In this document: one piece after another, positions 6,144 to 12,645 of the stretch
Layout of the letters: each line of letters opens with the position of its first letter
Numbering within the stretch: position 1 is the first letter of the stretch
Assembly (NCBI GenBank): GCA_026386995.1
Contig: JAPLMO010000396.1
Location: 1-13,287, forward strand
Source: Planctomycetota bacterium
GTDB taxonomy: Bacteria; Planctomycetota; Phycisphaerae; FEN-1346
DNA length: 13,287 nucleotides
Reading direction: 5' to 3'
Made by a program: the position numbers and the translations under genes
The notes under the pieces: model-generated
Database searches by the model: none
What the model was told of the DNA's origin: nothing
Seen by the model: the letters and a program-made list of their open reading frames with translations, nothing else

Positions 6144-6761
6144 TTAGCGCTGTGACCAGTTATCAATGTCGTCCGCCCCGCCTTCCTGACCGTCAGGCCC
6201 GAACGAGTACAGGTCGTAGCCGTTGACGTTGTGCTGGCCCGGCTGCCGGTACATGTACAGGTTGCCCCACGGGTCCTTGGGAACGCCGCGTTTCAGGTAC
6301 GGCCCGTGCCAGCCGAGAAGCCCCCCCGGCTCGTCGACGAGCACTTTGAGGCCCTCCTCGGTGGTAGGATAGCGCCCGCAGTCCACCTCGAAGGCGTCGA
6401 GCGCCACCTCGATGTTGGCGATGTCCGCTCGTACTGCGCTGATTTTCGCATGATCGGCTTGGCTCTCGACCCTCGCGGCGGCAAAGAACAATGCGCTGCC
6501 GATAAGGACCGCCGCGATTAGCCCGATGATCAGCGTCACAACAGACACAATGATGCCGGCAATGGCCAGGCCTCGGCCGCCCACGGTTCCGTTACCGGCC
6601 GTGATCTTCTTCAGGCCCACGATGCCGAGGATGATGCCCGCGATACTCGCAAGGCCCAGCGTGCACGGCCCCACAAGGCCGCAGACGAGGCTTGCGATGG
6701 CCAAGCCGCTGGTCTTGGCAGCCGGGACTTGCGCAGAAGGTTTGTTTGGCGTGGTACTCAC
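6144..6761 (-). CDS. DUF4190-like membrane domain fused to a GspG head domain
   Basis: 205 residues from a GTG at 6761, with AAAGGAA 6 nt upstream. Residues about 17-95 contain two long hydrophobic segments (19-50 and 64-97) around a short basic, Gly-rich loop (KKITAGNGTVGGRG), the pattern of DUF4190 proteins. Residues 112-205 align without gaps to residues 60-153 of the neighbouring GspG: 83 of 94 identical, with the last 53 identical. The Ca-site-like C-terminus (YSFGPDGQEGGADDIDNW) is kept. There is no prepilin leader or FTLIE motif, so it should not be processed or polymerised like a pseudopilin. By the positive-inside rule the loop is cytoplasmic and the GspG domain periplasmic. Possible roles are platform-anchored pilin mimic, assembly regulator, or non-functional duplicate. 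It sits 75 bp after gspG and before gspH. The domain assignments are firm by eye; the function is unknown. Confidence 0.85.
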   Translation of the reverse strand: MSTTPNKPSAQVPAAKTSGLAIASLVCGLVGPCTLGLASIAGIILGIVGLKKITAGNGTVGGRGLAIAGIIVSVVTLIIGLIAAVLIGSALFFAAARVESQADHAKISAVRADIANIEVALDAFEVDCGRYPTTEEGLKVLVDEPGGLLGWHGPYLKRGVPKDPWGNLYMYRQPGQHNVNGYDLYSFGPDGQEGGADDIDNWSQR

Positions 6762-6767
6762 AGATAG

Positions 6768-6774
6768 TTCCTTT
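6768..6774 (-). promoter_or_regulatory. Shine-Dalgarno AAAGGAA for the DUF4190-GspG gene
   Basis: It lies 6 nt before the GTG at 6761 and supports that non-ATG start. It shows the gene is translated independently and not coupled to gspG. Confidence 0.7.
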
Positions 6775-6792
6775 CTCTTGGTTGCGTTTCAT

Positions 6793-6818
6793 CGCGGCGG
6801 GTCTCCGGACCCGCCGCG
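6793..6818. repeat. Palindrome with GCGGCGGGTC arms, copy 1 (after gspG)
   Basis: 11-bp perfect arms (6793-6803 and 6808-6818) with a TCCG loop. It begins 18 nt after the gspG stop and ends 31 nt before the next start. The 24-bp core matches the palindrome at 10341-10364 with one loop difference when that one is read inverted. There is no T-run after it on the minus strand, so it is not a classic rho-independent terminator. A transcript-stabilising or attenuating hairpin below gspG is possible. Confidence 0.85.
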
Positions 6819-6836
6819 CACTCCGTTGCCGGATTG

Positions 6837-7298
6837 TCAGCGCTGCGACCAGTTATCAATGTCGTCCGCCCCGCCTTCCTGTCCGTCGGGCCCGAACGAG
6901 TACAGGTCGTAGCCGTTGACGTTGTGCTGGCCCGGCTGCCGGTACATGTACAGGTTGCCCCACGGATCCTTGGGAACGCCGCGTTTCAGGTACGGCCCTT
7001 GCCAGCCGGTAAGGGCCTGGGGCTGGTCGAGGAGCGCCCGTATGCCTTCCTCGGTGGCGGGGTACCGCCCGCAATCGACCTCGAAGGCGTCGAGCGCGAC
7101 CTCGATGTTGGCGATGTCTGTGCGGGCCCCGGTGGTTTTGGCCTGCTCGGACCGCTTGGTGAACTTCGGCACCACCAGCGCCGCCAGCGTGGCCAGGATC
7201 ACCAGCACCAGCAGCAGTTCGATGAGCGTAAACGCGCGGGCCGGAAGGCCCGACGCGCGCCTGCGGCCGACAGCCGCCTTTACAACCTTGCCATCCAT
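6837..7298 (-). CDS. gspG: T2SS major pseudopilin GspG
   Basis: 153 residues. The start is the ATG at 7298, set by a GGAG 6 nt upstream and by the gspF stop 11 bp away. The open frame runs on to about 7985, but that part lies antiphase over gspF. The leader is 22 residues (MDGKVVKAAVGRRRASGLPA + RA), followed by FTLIELLLVLVILATLAALVVPKF: Phe +1, Glu +5, Ala at -1. The helix continues into TDIANIEVALDAFEVDCGRYP, then the conserved GspG head: ATEEGIRALLDQP, YLKRGVPKDPWGNLYMYRQPG, and the C-terminal loop GYDLYSFGPDGQEGGADDIDNW, whose acidic residues bind calcium in characterised GspG. It forms the shaft of the pseudopilus. Mature length of about 131 residues is normal. Confidence 0.95.
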   Translation of the reverse strand: MDGKVVKAAVGRRRASGLPARAFTLIELLLVLVILATLAALVVPKFTKRSEQAKTTGARTDIANIEVALDAFEVDCGRYPATEEGIRALLDQPQALTGWQGPYLKRGVPKDPWGNLYMYRQPGQHNVNGYDLYSFGPDGQEGGADDIDNWSQR

Positions 7299-7304
7299 AG
7301 GTCG

Positions 7305-7309
7305 CTCCG
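7305..7309 (-). promoter_or_regulatory. Shine-Dalgarno CGGAG for gspG
   Basis: It lies 6 nt before the ATG at 7298, between the gspF stop and gspG. It decides the gspG start within an open frame that extends nearly 700 nt further upstream. Confidence 0.65.
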
Positions 7310-8530
7310 TTAACGAATGTACTCTTGCAGGGTAAACACGGGCAGCAACATGCCAATGACCACCGTCCCCACGACGGCGGCCATGAGAAACAGGAGCATC
7401 GGTTCGACCAGCGTCACCAGCATTCGCAGTTGACGGTCCAGGTCGGCCTCGTAGGCCGTGGCCAGCCGCAGGAGTTCCTGGTCCAGGCGACTGCTCTCCT
7501 CGGCCACCGCGATCATCTCGATGGCGGTCGCGGGGAAGAGTTGCCGACACGAGGCCAGGCTCCGGGACAGCGCCTTGCCTTGCTGGACTTCTTCGATCGA
7601 GAGGCTCACGGCGTCCGAGAGCGTCTGGTTGCCCAGGGCTTCGCGGGCCACCCTTAGCGCGGTGACCAGCGGGACGCCGGCGCCCAGCAGCGTACCTAGC
7701 ATGCGGCAGAAGCGGACGAGCGCGAAATGGGCCAGCACGCGGCCCAGGGCCGGCACGCGCAGGAGCGTCCGCTCGAGCAGCCGCCGGCCGGCCTCCGACT
7801 TCAGCGCCCTCCGCAGGACCAGCACCATCAGGGCCGCAGCAATGACCACCAGAATTCCGTACTTCCTGACGATCTCGCTGGCTGTGACGATGCCTTGGGT
7901 CAGCGCCGGCAAGGTCGCTCCGAACTCCGTGAAGATCTGGGAGAACCGCGGGATGAACCAGATCAGGAGGAACGTCAGCACGCACACCGCCAGCACCACC
8001 AGAACGGTGGGGTAAACCAGCGCGCCGCGGACCTTGGACTTCAGGTCCCGCTCGCGCGACCGGAAGTCCGCAATCTGTCCCAGGACCACGTCCAGGAACC
8101 CGCCCGTCTCGCCCGCGCGGACCATGGCCACGTGTACCGCCGGGAACGACAGCGGAAACTTGTTCAGCGCCTCGGCCAGCGACGTGCCGCCCACAACGTC
8201 CTCATATATGGCGGCCCACTGCTTCTTGGCGGCGGCATGCGAGGCCTCGCGGCTGAGGATCTGCATCGCGCGGCTCAAAGGCACCCCGGCCGTCAGAAGG
8301 TTCGCCAGTTCGCGGCTGAAGGCTTCCACGTCGGCCTGCGAGACGCGGCCGGACCCGGGGAACAGCCTGACGGGCTCGCGGACCGCGGCCGCCGCCTGTT
8401 CTTCCACGGCCGCCGGCACGAGGCCCTGTTGGATGACGGCATCCATGGCGGCCGCGCGGCTGGCGGCTGGCACCGTTCCCGATTTCCGCTTTCCGCTGGC
8501 GTCGATGGCTGTGTAGGCGAAGACCGGCAT
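7310..8530 (-). CDS. gspF: T2SS inner-membrane platform protein GspF
   Basis: 406 residues, the usual GspF length. The ATG at 8530 shares its A with the gspE TGA (TGATG). The N-terminus MPVFAYTAIDASGKRKSG is typical. Two T2SSF domains are clear as an internal duplication: FSRELANLLTAGVPLSRAMQIL (71-92) with AMVRAGETGG (135-144), and FCRMLGTLLGAGVPLVTALRVA (274-295) with MIAVAEESSRLDQEL (339-353). Membrane segments lie at about 170-194 (LVYPTVLVVLAVCVLTFLLIWF), 224-240 and 374-398 (VEPMLLFLMAAVVGTVVIGMLLP). The second repeat has Glu-Ser-Ser where the family often has Glu-x-Gly, a mild departure. GspF is the rotor-like centre of the assembly platform on which GspE works. Confidence 0.95.
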   Translation of the reverse strand: MPVFAYTAIDASGKRKSGTVPAASRAAAMDAVIQQGLVPAAVEEQAAAAVREPVRLFPGSGRVSQADVEAFSRELANLLTAGVPLSRAMQILSREASHAAAKKQWAAIYEDVVGGTSLAEALNKFPLSFPAVHVAMVRAGETGGFLDVVLGQIADFRSRERDLKSKVRGALVYPTVLVVLAVCVLTFLLIWFIPRFSQIFTEFGATLPALTQGIVTASEIVRKYGILVVIAAALMVLVLRRALKSEAGRRLLERTLLRVPALGRVLAHFALVRFCRMLGTLLGAGVPLVTALRVAREALGNQTLSDAVSLSIEEVQQGKALSRSLASCRQLFPATAIEMIAVAEESSRLDQELLRLATAYEADLDRQLRMLVTLVEPMLLFLMAAVVGTVVIGMLLPVFTLQEYIR

Positions 8531-10311
8531 CAGTCACCCGCCTCGCTGGGTTGGGCGTGCGGATCGCCGTACTTGCTCTCGGGGGTGGCATCCAAGTCGG
8601 CGTCCGAATCGCCGTTGCCGTTGAACCGTTCGTCCTTGGTCACACGCAGCACTTCTTCGAGGGTGGTGCGGCCGCTCCGGACGAGGCGCCAGCCATCCCC
8701 GCGGAGGCTCTTCATGCCTTCCAGGGCCGCCACCCTGCGGATCTCGCCGGCGCTGACGCGCTCGACGATCAGTTTGCGGACCTCGCTTGTCACCAGCATG
8801 GTCTCGAAGATGCCCGTCCGGCCGTGATAGCCCGTGCCCTGGCACTCGCGGCAGCCGCGGCCCCAGAACAGCACGGGGGGGGCCTCGTTGCCGAACTGCG
8901 ATTTCAGCGATTCGGCATCCTCGGGAGGAAGCGTTTCCTTGCAGTGGGTGCAGATGAGCCTGACGAGCCGCTGGGCCAGCACGGCCTCCAGCGATGAGGC
9001 CACCAGGTACGGCTCGATGCCCATGTCGATCAGACGTGTCAGGGCGCCCGGGGCATCATTGGTGTGAAGCGTCGAGAAGACGAGGTGGCCGGTCAGCGAC
9101 GCCTGGACGGCGATCTCGGCCGTCTCGCGGTCGCGGATTTCGCCGATGAGGATGACGTCCGGGTCGTGCCGCAGGATCGACCGCAGGCCGCGGGCAAATG
9201 TCAGCCCGGCCTTGCTGGCGACCTGAATCTGGTTGATCCCGCGCAGGTGGTACTCGATCGGGTCCTCAATGGTGATGATCTTGCGGGCCACGTCGTTGAT
9301 GCGCGACAGGCCCGAGTACAACGTGGTCGTCTTGCCGCTACCCGTGGGGCCGGTCACCAGCACGATGCCGTGTGGCACCGCCAGGATACGCTCGAAGATC
9401 GCGCGGTCGCGGTCGGCCATGCCCAGGCTCTCGAGGCCCAGGAGCATCGCCCCCCGGTCCAAGAGGCGCAACACCACGGCCTCCCCATGAAGCATGGGGA
9501 TGACCGAGACGCGGACGTCGACCTCGCGGCCGGCCACCTTGAGGCGGATGCGGCCGTCCTGCGGCAGGCGTTTCTCGGCGATGTCCAGGCGGCTGAGGAT
9601 CTTCAGGCGCGAGACGATTGCCGGGTGGAACTGCCGCACCTCGGGCGGAATGTTGGCTTCCTGGAGCACGCCGTCCACCCGGTATCGCACCCGCAGGGCG
9701 TCTTCAAACGGCTCGAAGTGCACGTCGGTGGCCCGGCGCTCGATCGCCTCCGCGAGCACCTGGTTGACGAACTTGATGATCGAGGCGTCTTCGGCGGCCG
9801 CGGAGAGGTCCATGTCCTCGTCCGTCTCGTGGTCGACCACCTGCACGCCTTCGTCTTCCGCCTCGGAAACCAGCGACTGGAGCGTGTCCGCCCCGACGCC
9901 CAGCAGGCCCTTGATGCAGCGGCTGATCTCCGCCGAGGGCGCCAGCGCCACCCGGAACTCCAGGCCCGAGGCCAGACGCAACTCGTCCAGGCCGCTCGTG
10001 TCGAAGAGCCGGTTCGTGGCCACCGTGACGATGCCGTCCTCCTGCCACAGCGGCAGCAGGCCGTGCTGGAGCAGGATGCGGGCCGGGAACTTCGACAGGA
10101 ACTCCTTCTCGGGCGGGTGCTTCTCCAGATCGACGAACGGAACGCGGAACTCCCCGGCAAGGTAGCGCAGCACCTGGTCCTCGGGCAGGCCGCCGGCGGC
10201 CAGCAGGGCCTCGTCCAGCGGCTTGCCCGAGGCGACGAGCCCCTCGACCTGGCGGGCCGCGGGCTCGTCGAGCAATCCGGTTTCACGCATGCGTGCGAGA
10301 ATATCGCCCAT
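8530..10311 (-). CDS. gspE: T2SS assembly ATPase GspE
   Basis: 593 residues. ATP hydrolysis by the GspE hexamer drives pseudopilus assembly at the cytoplasmic face. The N-terminal MshEN-like domain (about 1-140) contains LLAAGGLPEDQVLRYLAGEFRVPFVDL. The catalytic domain has Walker A GPTGSGKT (321-328), the Asp box IITIEDPIEY (345-354), Walker B DVILIGEIRD (385-394) and the His box TGHLVFSTLHTNDA (407-420). A tetracysteine zinc site is present: C454/C457 (CTHC) and C487/C490 (CREC), as in GspE and PilB. The extra C-terminal tail (about 563-593) is acidic and probably disordered. The ATG at 10311 has only a weak Shine-Dalgarno; the ATG at residue 8 is an alternative. It is the first gene of the gsp cluster, 81 bp after the upstream gene, and overlaps gspF by one base. 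Confidence 0.96.
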   Translation of the reverse strand: MGDILARMRETGLLDEPAARQVEGLVASGKPLDEALLAAGGLPEDQVLRYLAGEFRVPFVDLEKHPPEKEFLSKFPARILLQHGLLPLWQEDGIVTVATNRLFDTSGLDELRLASGLEFRVALAPSAEISRCIKGLLGVGADTLQSLVSEAEDEGVQVVDHETDEDMDLSAAAEDASIIKFVNQVLAEAIERRATDVHFEPFEDALRVRYRVDGVLQEANIPPEVRQFHPAIVSRLKILSRLDIAEKRLPQDGRIRLKVAGREVDVRVSVIPMLHGEAVVLRLLDRGAMLLGLESLGMADRDRAIFERILAVPHGIVLVTGPTGSGKTTTLYSGLSRINDVARKIITIEDPIEYHLRGINQIQVASKAGLTFARGLRSILRHDPDVILIGEIRDRETAEIAVQASLTGHLVFSTLHTNDAPGALTRLIDMGIEPYLVASSLEAVLAQRLVRLICTHCKETLPPEDAESLKSQFGNEAPPVLFWGRGCRECQGTGYHGRTGIFETMLVTSEVRKLIVERVSAGEIRRVAALEGMKSLRGDGWRLVRSGRTTLEEVLRVTKDERFNGNGDSDADLDATPESKYGDPHAQPSEAGD

Positions 10312-10330
10312 GGTAAGGATCGCCCCGGTT

Positions 10331-10336
10331 ATTGTA
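10331..10336 (-). promoter_or_regulatory. Possible -10 element TACAAT upstream of gspE
   Basis: An AT-rich pocket between the palindrome and gspE contains TACAAT on the minus strand, 19 nt before the ATG. The matching -35 region falls inside the palindrome arm and does not resemble TTGACA. This is a weak candidate for an internal promoter that would let the gsp genes be transcribed apart from the sigma module. Confidence 0.2.
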
Positions 10337-10338
10337 TT

Positions 10339-10366
10339 GCGCGGCGGGTCGGGAGACCCGCCGCGC
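10339..10366. repeat. Palindrome with GCGGCGGGTC arms, copy 2 (before gspE)
   Basis: 12-bp perfect arms (10339-10350 and 10355-10366) with loop GGGA. It lies in the 81-bp gap between the Gly/Arg-rich exported protein gene and gspE. It has the same 24-bp core as 6794-6817, inverted, with a single loop mismatch. No T-run follows on the minus strand. Confidence 0.85.
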
Positions 10367-10392
10367 AGAACCGCAAGTAACTTTGAGTCTTT

Positions 10393-10971
10393 CTACTCCA
10401 GAATCCCCATCTCCACGCACTGCGCCTCCTGGCGCACTGTGAGGACCTCGCGGAGTTCCTTCTGTGCGGCTTCCAGTTCCTTCTTGGCGGCAGCCCTTGC
10501 TTCGCGCAGGCCGGTCAGTGCGGCCTTGATCTCTTCAGCCTTGGCCTCTTTGTTTTCGAGGACCTTCTGGAGTGCCTCGGCCTTCTTCTCGACCTCGCTC
10601 TGCGGCCGGTCGGACGGCGGTCCGCCCCGCGTGCTGCCGCCTGGGCCGCCGCGGCCGCGGCCACCCATGAAGCCCATGCCGCCGCCGCGCGACTGGCGGG
10701 CCAGCGTCTGGACCTTCTCGATCTTGGGCTGGAGGACCTTCCACTCCTCGTCGGTGACGCCGAAGGCCTGCTTCTGGCGGTCCGACATCTGCTGGCGGAA
10801 CTGCTCCATCCGCTGCTGCATCTGCGCCGGATCGCGGCCACCGGGCGCCCCAGGCGCCGCAGCAGGCGCCACAGCAGGCGCCGCATTCTCCTCGCAGATC
10901 GCCTGGCCGACCCAACCCGCCCCGACCAGCAGGGCAACCGTTACAAACATCACGGCAGCACGTCGCAACAT
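10393..10971 (-). CDS. Exported helical Spy/CpxP-like protein with Gly/Arg-rich centre
   Basis: 192 residues from the ATG at 10971, chosen over a frame start at 11001 because of AAAGGAG 6 nt upstream. A signal peptide MLRRAAVMFVTVALLVGAGWVGQA with likely cleavage near residue 24 is followed by an Ala/Pro spacer (29-47). A helix rich in Gln and Met (MQQRMEQFRQQMSDRQKQAFGVTDEEW, about 51-77) follows, then a Gly/Arg/Met patch (95-117, GGGMGFMGGRGRGG) and a long charged helix (125-180, mostly Ala/Glu/Lys/Leu, likely coiled coil). Helical content and the position after a LTxxQ protein suggest a periplasmic Spy/CpxP-type chaperone or sensor partner. However, no clean LTxxQ motif is present (GVTDEEW is the nearest), so the family is not certain. 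Confidence 0.7.
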   Translation of the reverse strand: MLRRAAVMFVTVALLVGAGWVGQAICEENAAPAVAPAAAPGAPGGRDPAQMQQRMEQFRQQMSDRQKQAFGVTDEEWKVLQPKIEKVQTLARQSRGGGMGFMGGRGRGGPGGSTRGGPPSDRPQSEVEKKAEALQKVLENKEAKAEEIKAALTGLREARAAAKKELEAAQKELREVLTVRQEAQCVEMGILE

Positions 10972-10977
10972 GTGTGT

Positions 10978-10984
10978 CTCCTTT
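10978..10984 (-). promoter_or_regulatory. Strong Shine-Dalgarno AAAGGAG
   Basis: It lies 6 nt before the ATG at 10971 and is the best ribosome site in the window. It fixes the start of the exported Gly/Arg-rich protein and suggests high expression of it. Confidence 0.75.
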
Positions 10985-11037
10985 GGTAATAGGACGTCCA
11001 TCGCGGAGGTTGCTCCCCACCACGGGAAGGCTCCCGC

Positions 11038-11535
11038 TCATTTCTCGTTTTTGTCTGGCGGCTCACGCTGCCCATGGCGCGGCCCGCCGAAGCCCCCCCG
11101 CTCGGGCATTTTCTTCAGCAGTTCCTCGTACTTCGCCGCCTGCTCGGGGGTCAGAATCTGCTTGGTTCGCTCGACGGTCTGGTCGAACGCTTTCTTGCGC
11201 TCCTGCGACAGTTCGTCCACCTTGCGGGTGTAGTCCTGGAGGATCTTGTCGTACTGCGGCTTCTGCTCCGGCGTCATGAGGGCGGCGATCGCCTGGTCGC
11301 GCTCCTGGCCCAGGAGCCTCCTCTGCTCCCACTGGCGGCGCCCGCCTTCGCCCATGACCTCCGACCAGATTTTGTGCATCTGCTCGCGCTGCTCGCTGGT
11401 GAGGTTCAGTTCGGCGGCCAGGAACGAGGAGCCCGGCGGACGATGCCCCGACTGCCCGGACAACCGCCCCGCGACCGCGCCGGCCGCAAGCGTCACCAGG
11501 AACACCAGCACCAGGAGGATCTTAGTTTTGGTCAT
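11038..11535 (-). CDS. Spy/CpxP/CnrX-like periplasmic protein (LTxxQ motifs)
   Basis: 165 residues from the ATG at 11535, which overlaps the end of the anti-sigma gene by 14 bases; an earlier in-frame start at 11562 is less likely because it lacks a good leader. The N-terminus MTKTKILLVLVFLVTLAAGAVAG is a signal or membrane anchor. The rest is helical and charged, with three LTxxQ-like motifs: LTSEQ (45-49), MTPEQ (87-91) and LTPEQ (128-132). This is the mark of the Spy/CpxP/heavy-metal-sensor (CnrX, ZraP) superfamily. The tail is Gly/Arg/Pro-rich. Such proteins buffer unfolded envelope proteins or bind metals and pass a signal to a neighbouring regulator. Overlap with the anti-sigma gene implies a shared signalling job. 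Metal ligands cannot be assigned from sequence alone; the only His residues after the leader are few (H31, H54, H154). Confidence 0.82.
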   Translation of the reverse strand: MTKTKILLVLVFLVTLAAGAVAGRLSGQSGHRPPGSSFLAAELNLTSEQREQMHKIWSEVMGEGGRRQWEQRRLLGQERDQAIAALMTPEQKPQYDKILQDYTRKVDELSQERKKAFDQTVERTKQILTPEQAAKYEELLKKMPERGGFGGPRHGQREPPDKNEK

Positions 11536-11971
11536 GGCCGTTCTTCCCAGAAAGGTCCTCAACGATCCACTGGCCCAACTGCTCTTCCGGCGCGGCCGTC
11601 GGGGGTTCCTGCCGCGCCACGGCCACGGTTTCCCAGAGGGGGATCGGGCCGAGGGCCGGCTGCGTCTTCACGAGATAGATGGAGCAGACGAGGAGTATCG
11701 ACGCGGCGATGGCGCCGCAGACCTCCGCCACCCGCCGCAGATCGCTCATCGGGACCGCGTCGAGGCCCTGATGCAACCGCCGCAGGGCCGCGGGGGGTAT
11801 CCGGGTTGCAGTAGCCGCGGAGAGCAGTTCCGACAGCCTGCCCAGTCGCCGGAGTTCCGCCGTGCACGCCGGGCACTGCCGCAGGTGTTGCTCGATCTGG
11901 GCGCGGGCCTCCCCGGAAAGTTCGCCGTCATGATATGCGCCGAGGCGCTGTACGTGTGGGCAATCGTTCAT
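11522..11971 (-). CDS. Anti-sigma factor with zinc-finger (HC2/ZAS) domain and one membrane segment
   Basis: 149 residues from the ATG at 11971; in-frame ATG 11986 and TTG 11998 are alternatives, and none has a clear Shine-Dalgarno. The N-terminus MNDCPHVQRLGAYHDGELSG, followed by HLRQCPAC with H29, C33 and C36 (H-x3-C-x2-C), is the zinc-binding anti-sigma motif. C4 could be the extra ligand. One membrane segment lies at about 83-101 (EVCGAIAASILLVCSIYLV), with a periplasmic tail of about 48 residues. The cytoplasmic domain should hold the ECF sigma factor encoded just upstream; the periplasmic part or the overlapping LTxxQ protein would sense the signal. It lies 54 bp after the sigma stop. 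Confidence 0.88.
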   Translation of the reverse strand: MNDCPHVQRLGAYHDGELSGEARAQIEQHLRQCPACTAELRRLGRLSELLSAATATRIPPAALRRLHQGLDAVPMSDLRRVAEVCGAIAASILLVCSIYLVKTQPALGPIPLWETVAVARQEPPTAAPEEQLGQWIVEDLSGKNGHDQN

Positions 11972-12025
11972 GGCCGATTCTTTCATGCGGGCCGGCAAGA
12001 CCGTTTCGCGGCGGCCCGTCGCCGC

Positions 12026-12589
12026 TCAGACAAGATACTCCCGGAGGCGCTCCTGCAACTCCCGCCGGGCCCGGAACAACCGCGACTCGACGGTCCCACG
12101 GGGGATCTCCAGAATGTCGGCAATCTCATCGTAAGACAGGCCCTGCATTTCCCGCAGGGCAATCACTTCCCGGTGGTCCGGGCTGAGCGACTTGATGGCC
12201 GCCGTCACGTCGATGCGGGCATCAGTTGCGGCGTGCGAGGAAGGCGTCGCCACGCTGGAATCCGGGGCCTCCTCGATCGAGAGCGTGGCCGCCTTGCCCC
12301 TGTGCGTGGATCGCCAGTGCCGGGCCCGCTGCCGGATGAGAATCCGCGTCAGCCAGGTCTTGACCGAAGAGCGGCCCTCGAAGGCGCCCAGCCCGCGAAA
12401 CGCACCTGTAAAGGTTTCTTGCAGCATGTCTTCGGCATCCGCCGCATTGCCGCTCAGAGACACGGCCAACCCAAAGAGGCTGCCCGCGTAGCGGTCCACC
12501 AGTTCGTGGAAGGCAGAGGGATCCCCTCCTCGGGCCTTCTCGACGAGGTCCATGTCCGTGGATCGCAAATGGCCGCTTTCCCTCGTCAC
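12026..12589 (-). CDS. ECF-type RNA polymerase sigma factor (RpoE-like)
   Basis: 187 residues from the GTG at 12589, preceded by GGGGA at a short spacing. The ATG at 12553 (MDLVEKARGGD) gives a more typical N-terminus of 175 residues and is a fair alternative. Sigma region 2 is at about 14-95: ARGGDPSAFHELVDRYAGSLFGLA, then NAADAEDMLQETFTGAFRGL, with SVKTWLTRILIRQRARHWR as the DNA-binding end. A non-conserved linker (98-125) follows. Sigma region 4 is at about 130-185: SLSPDHREVIALREMQGLSYDEIADILEIPRGTVESRLFRARREL, a helix-turn-helix. Region 3 is absent, as expected for ECF sigmas. It heads the minus-strand gene train, followed by its likely anti-sigma factor, so autoregulation from the AT-rich upstream region is likely. 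Target genes are not shown by the sequence. Confidence 0.92.
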   Translation of the reverse strand: MTRESGHLRSTDMDLVEKARGGDPSAFHELVDRYAGSLFGLAVSLSGNAADAEDMLQETFTGAFRGLGAFEGRSSVKTWLTRILIRQRARHWRSTHRGKAATLSIEEAPDSSVATPSSHAATDARIDVTAAIKSLSPDHREVIALREMQGLSYDEIADILEIPRGTVESRLFRARRELQERLREYLV

Positions 12590-12645
12590 GCGGGTCCCCG
12601 TTGCGTGTACCTATAGTTGCTTAACGTGACAGGTTTATTCCCTAT

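Noticed and set aside
6144..6761. The second GspG as an ordinary pseudopilin or as a pseudogene
   Set aside because: It has no prepilin leader, so it is not an ordinary pseudopilin. The frame is intact, the ribosome site is good and the head domain is complete, so decay is not evident.
7299..7985. A 229-residue N-terminal extension of GspG
   Set aside because: The open frame exists but lies antiphase over the well-supported gspF gene. A GGAG ribosome site at 7305 and the gspF stop at 7310 set the gspG start at 7298.
10339..10366. Rho-independent terminator between the sigma module and gspE
   Set aside because: The stem is strong but no run of T follows on the minus strand, and the same palindrome occurs elsewhere in the operon. 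It was kept as a dispersed repeat.
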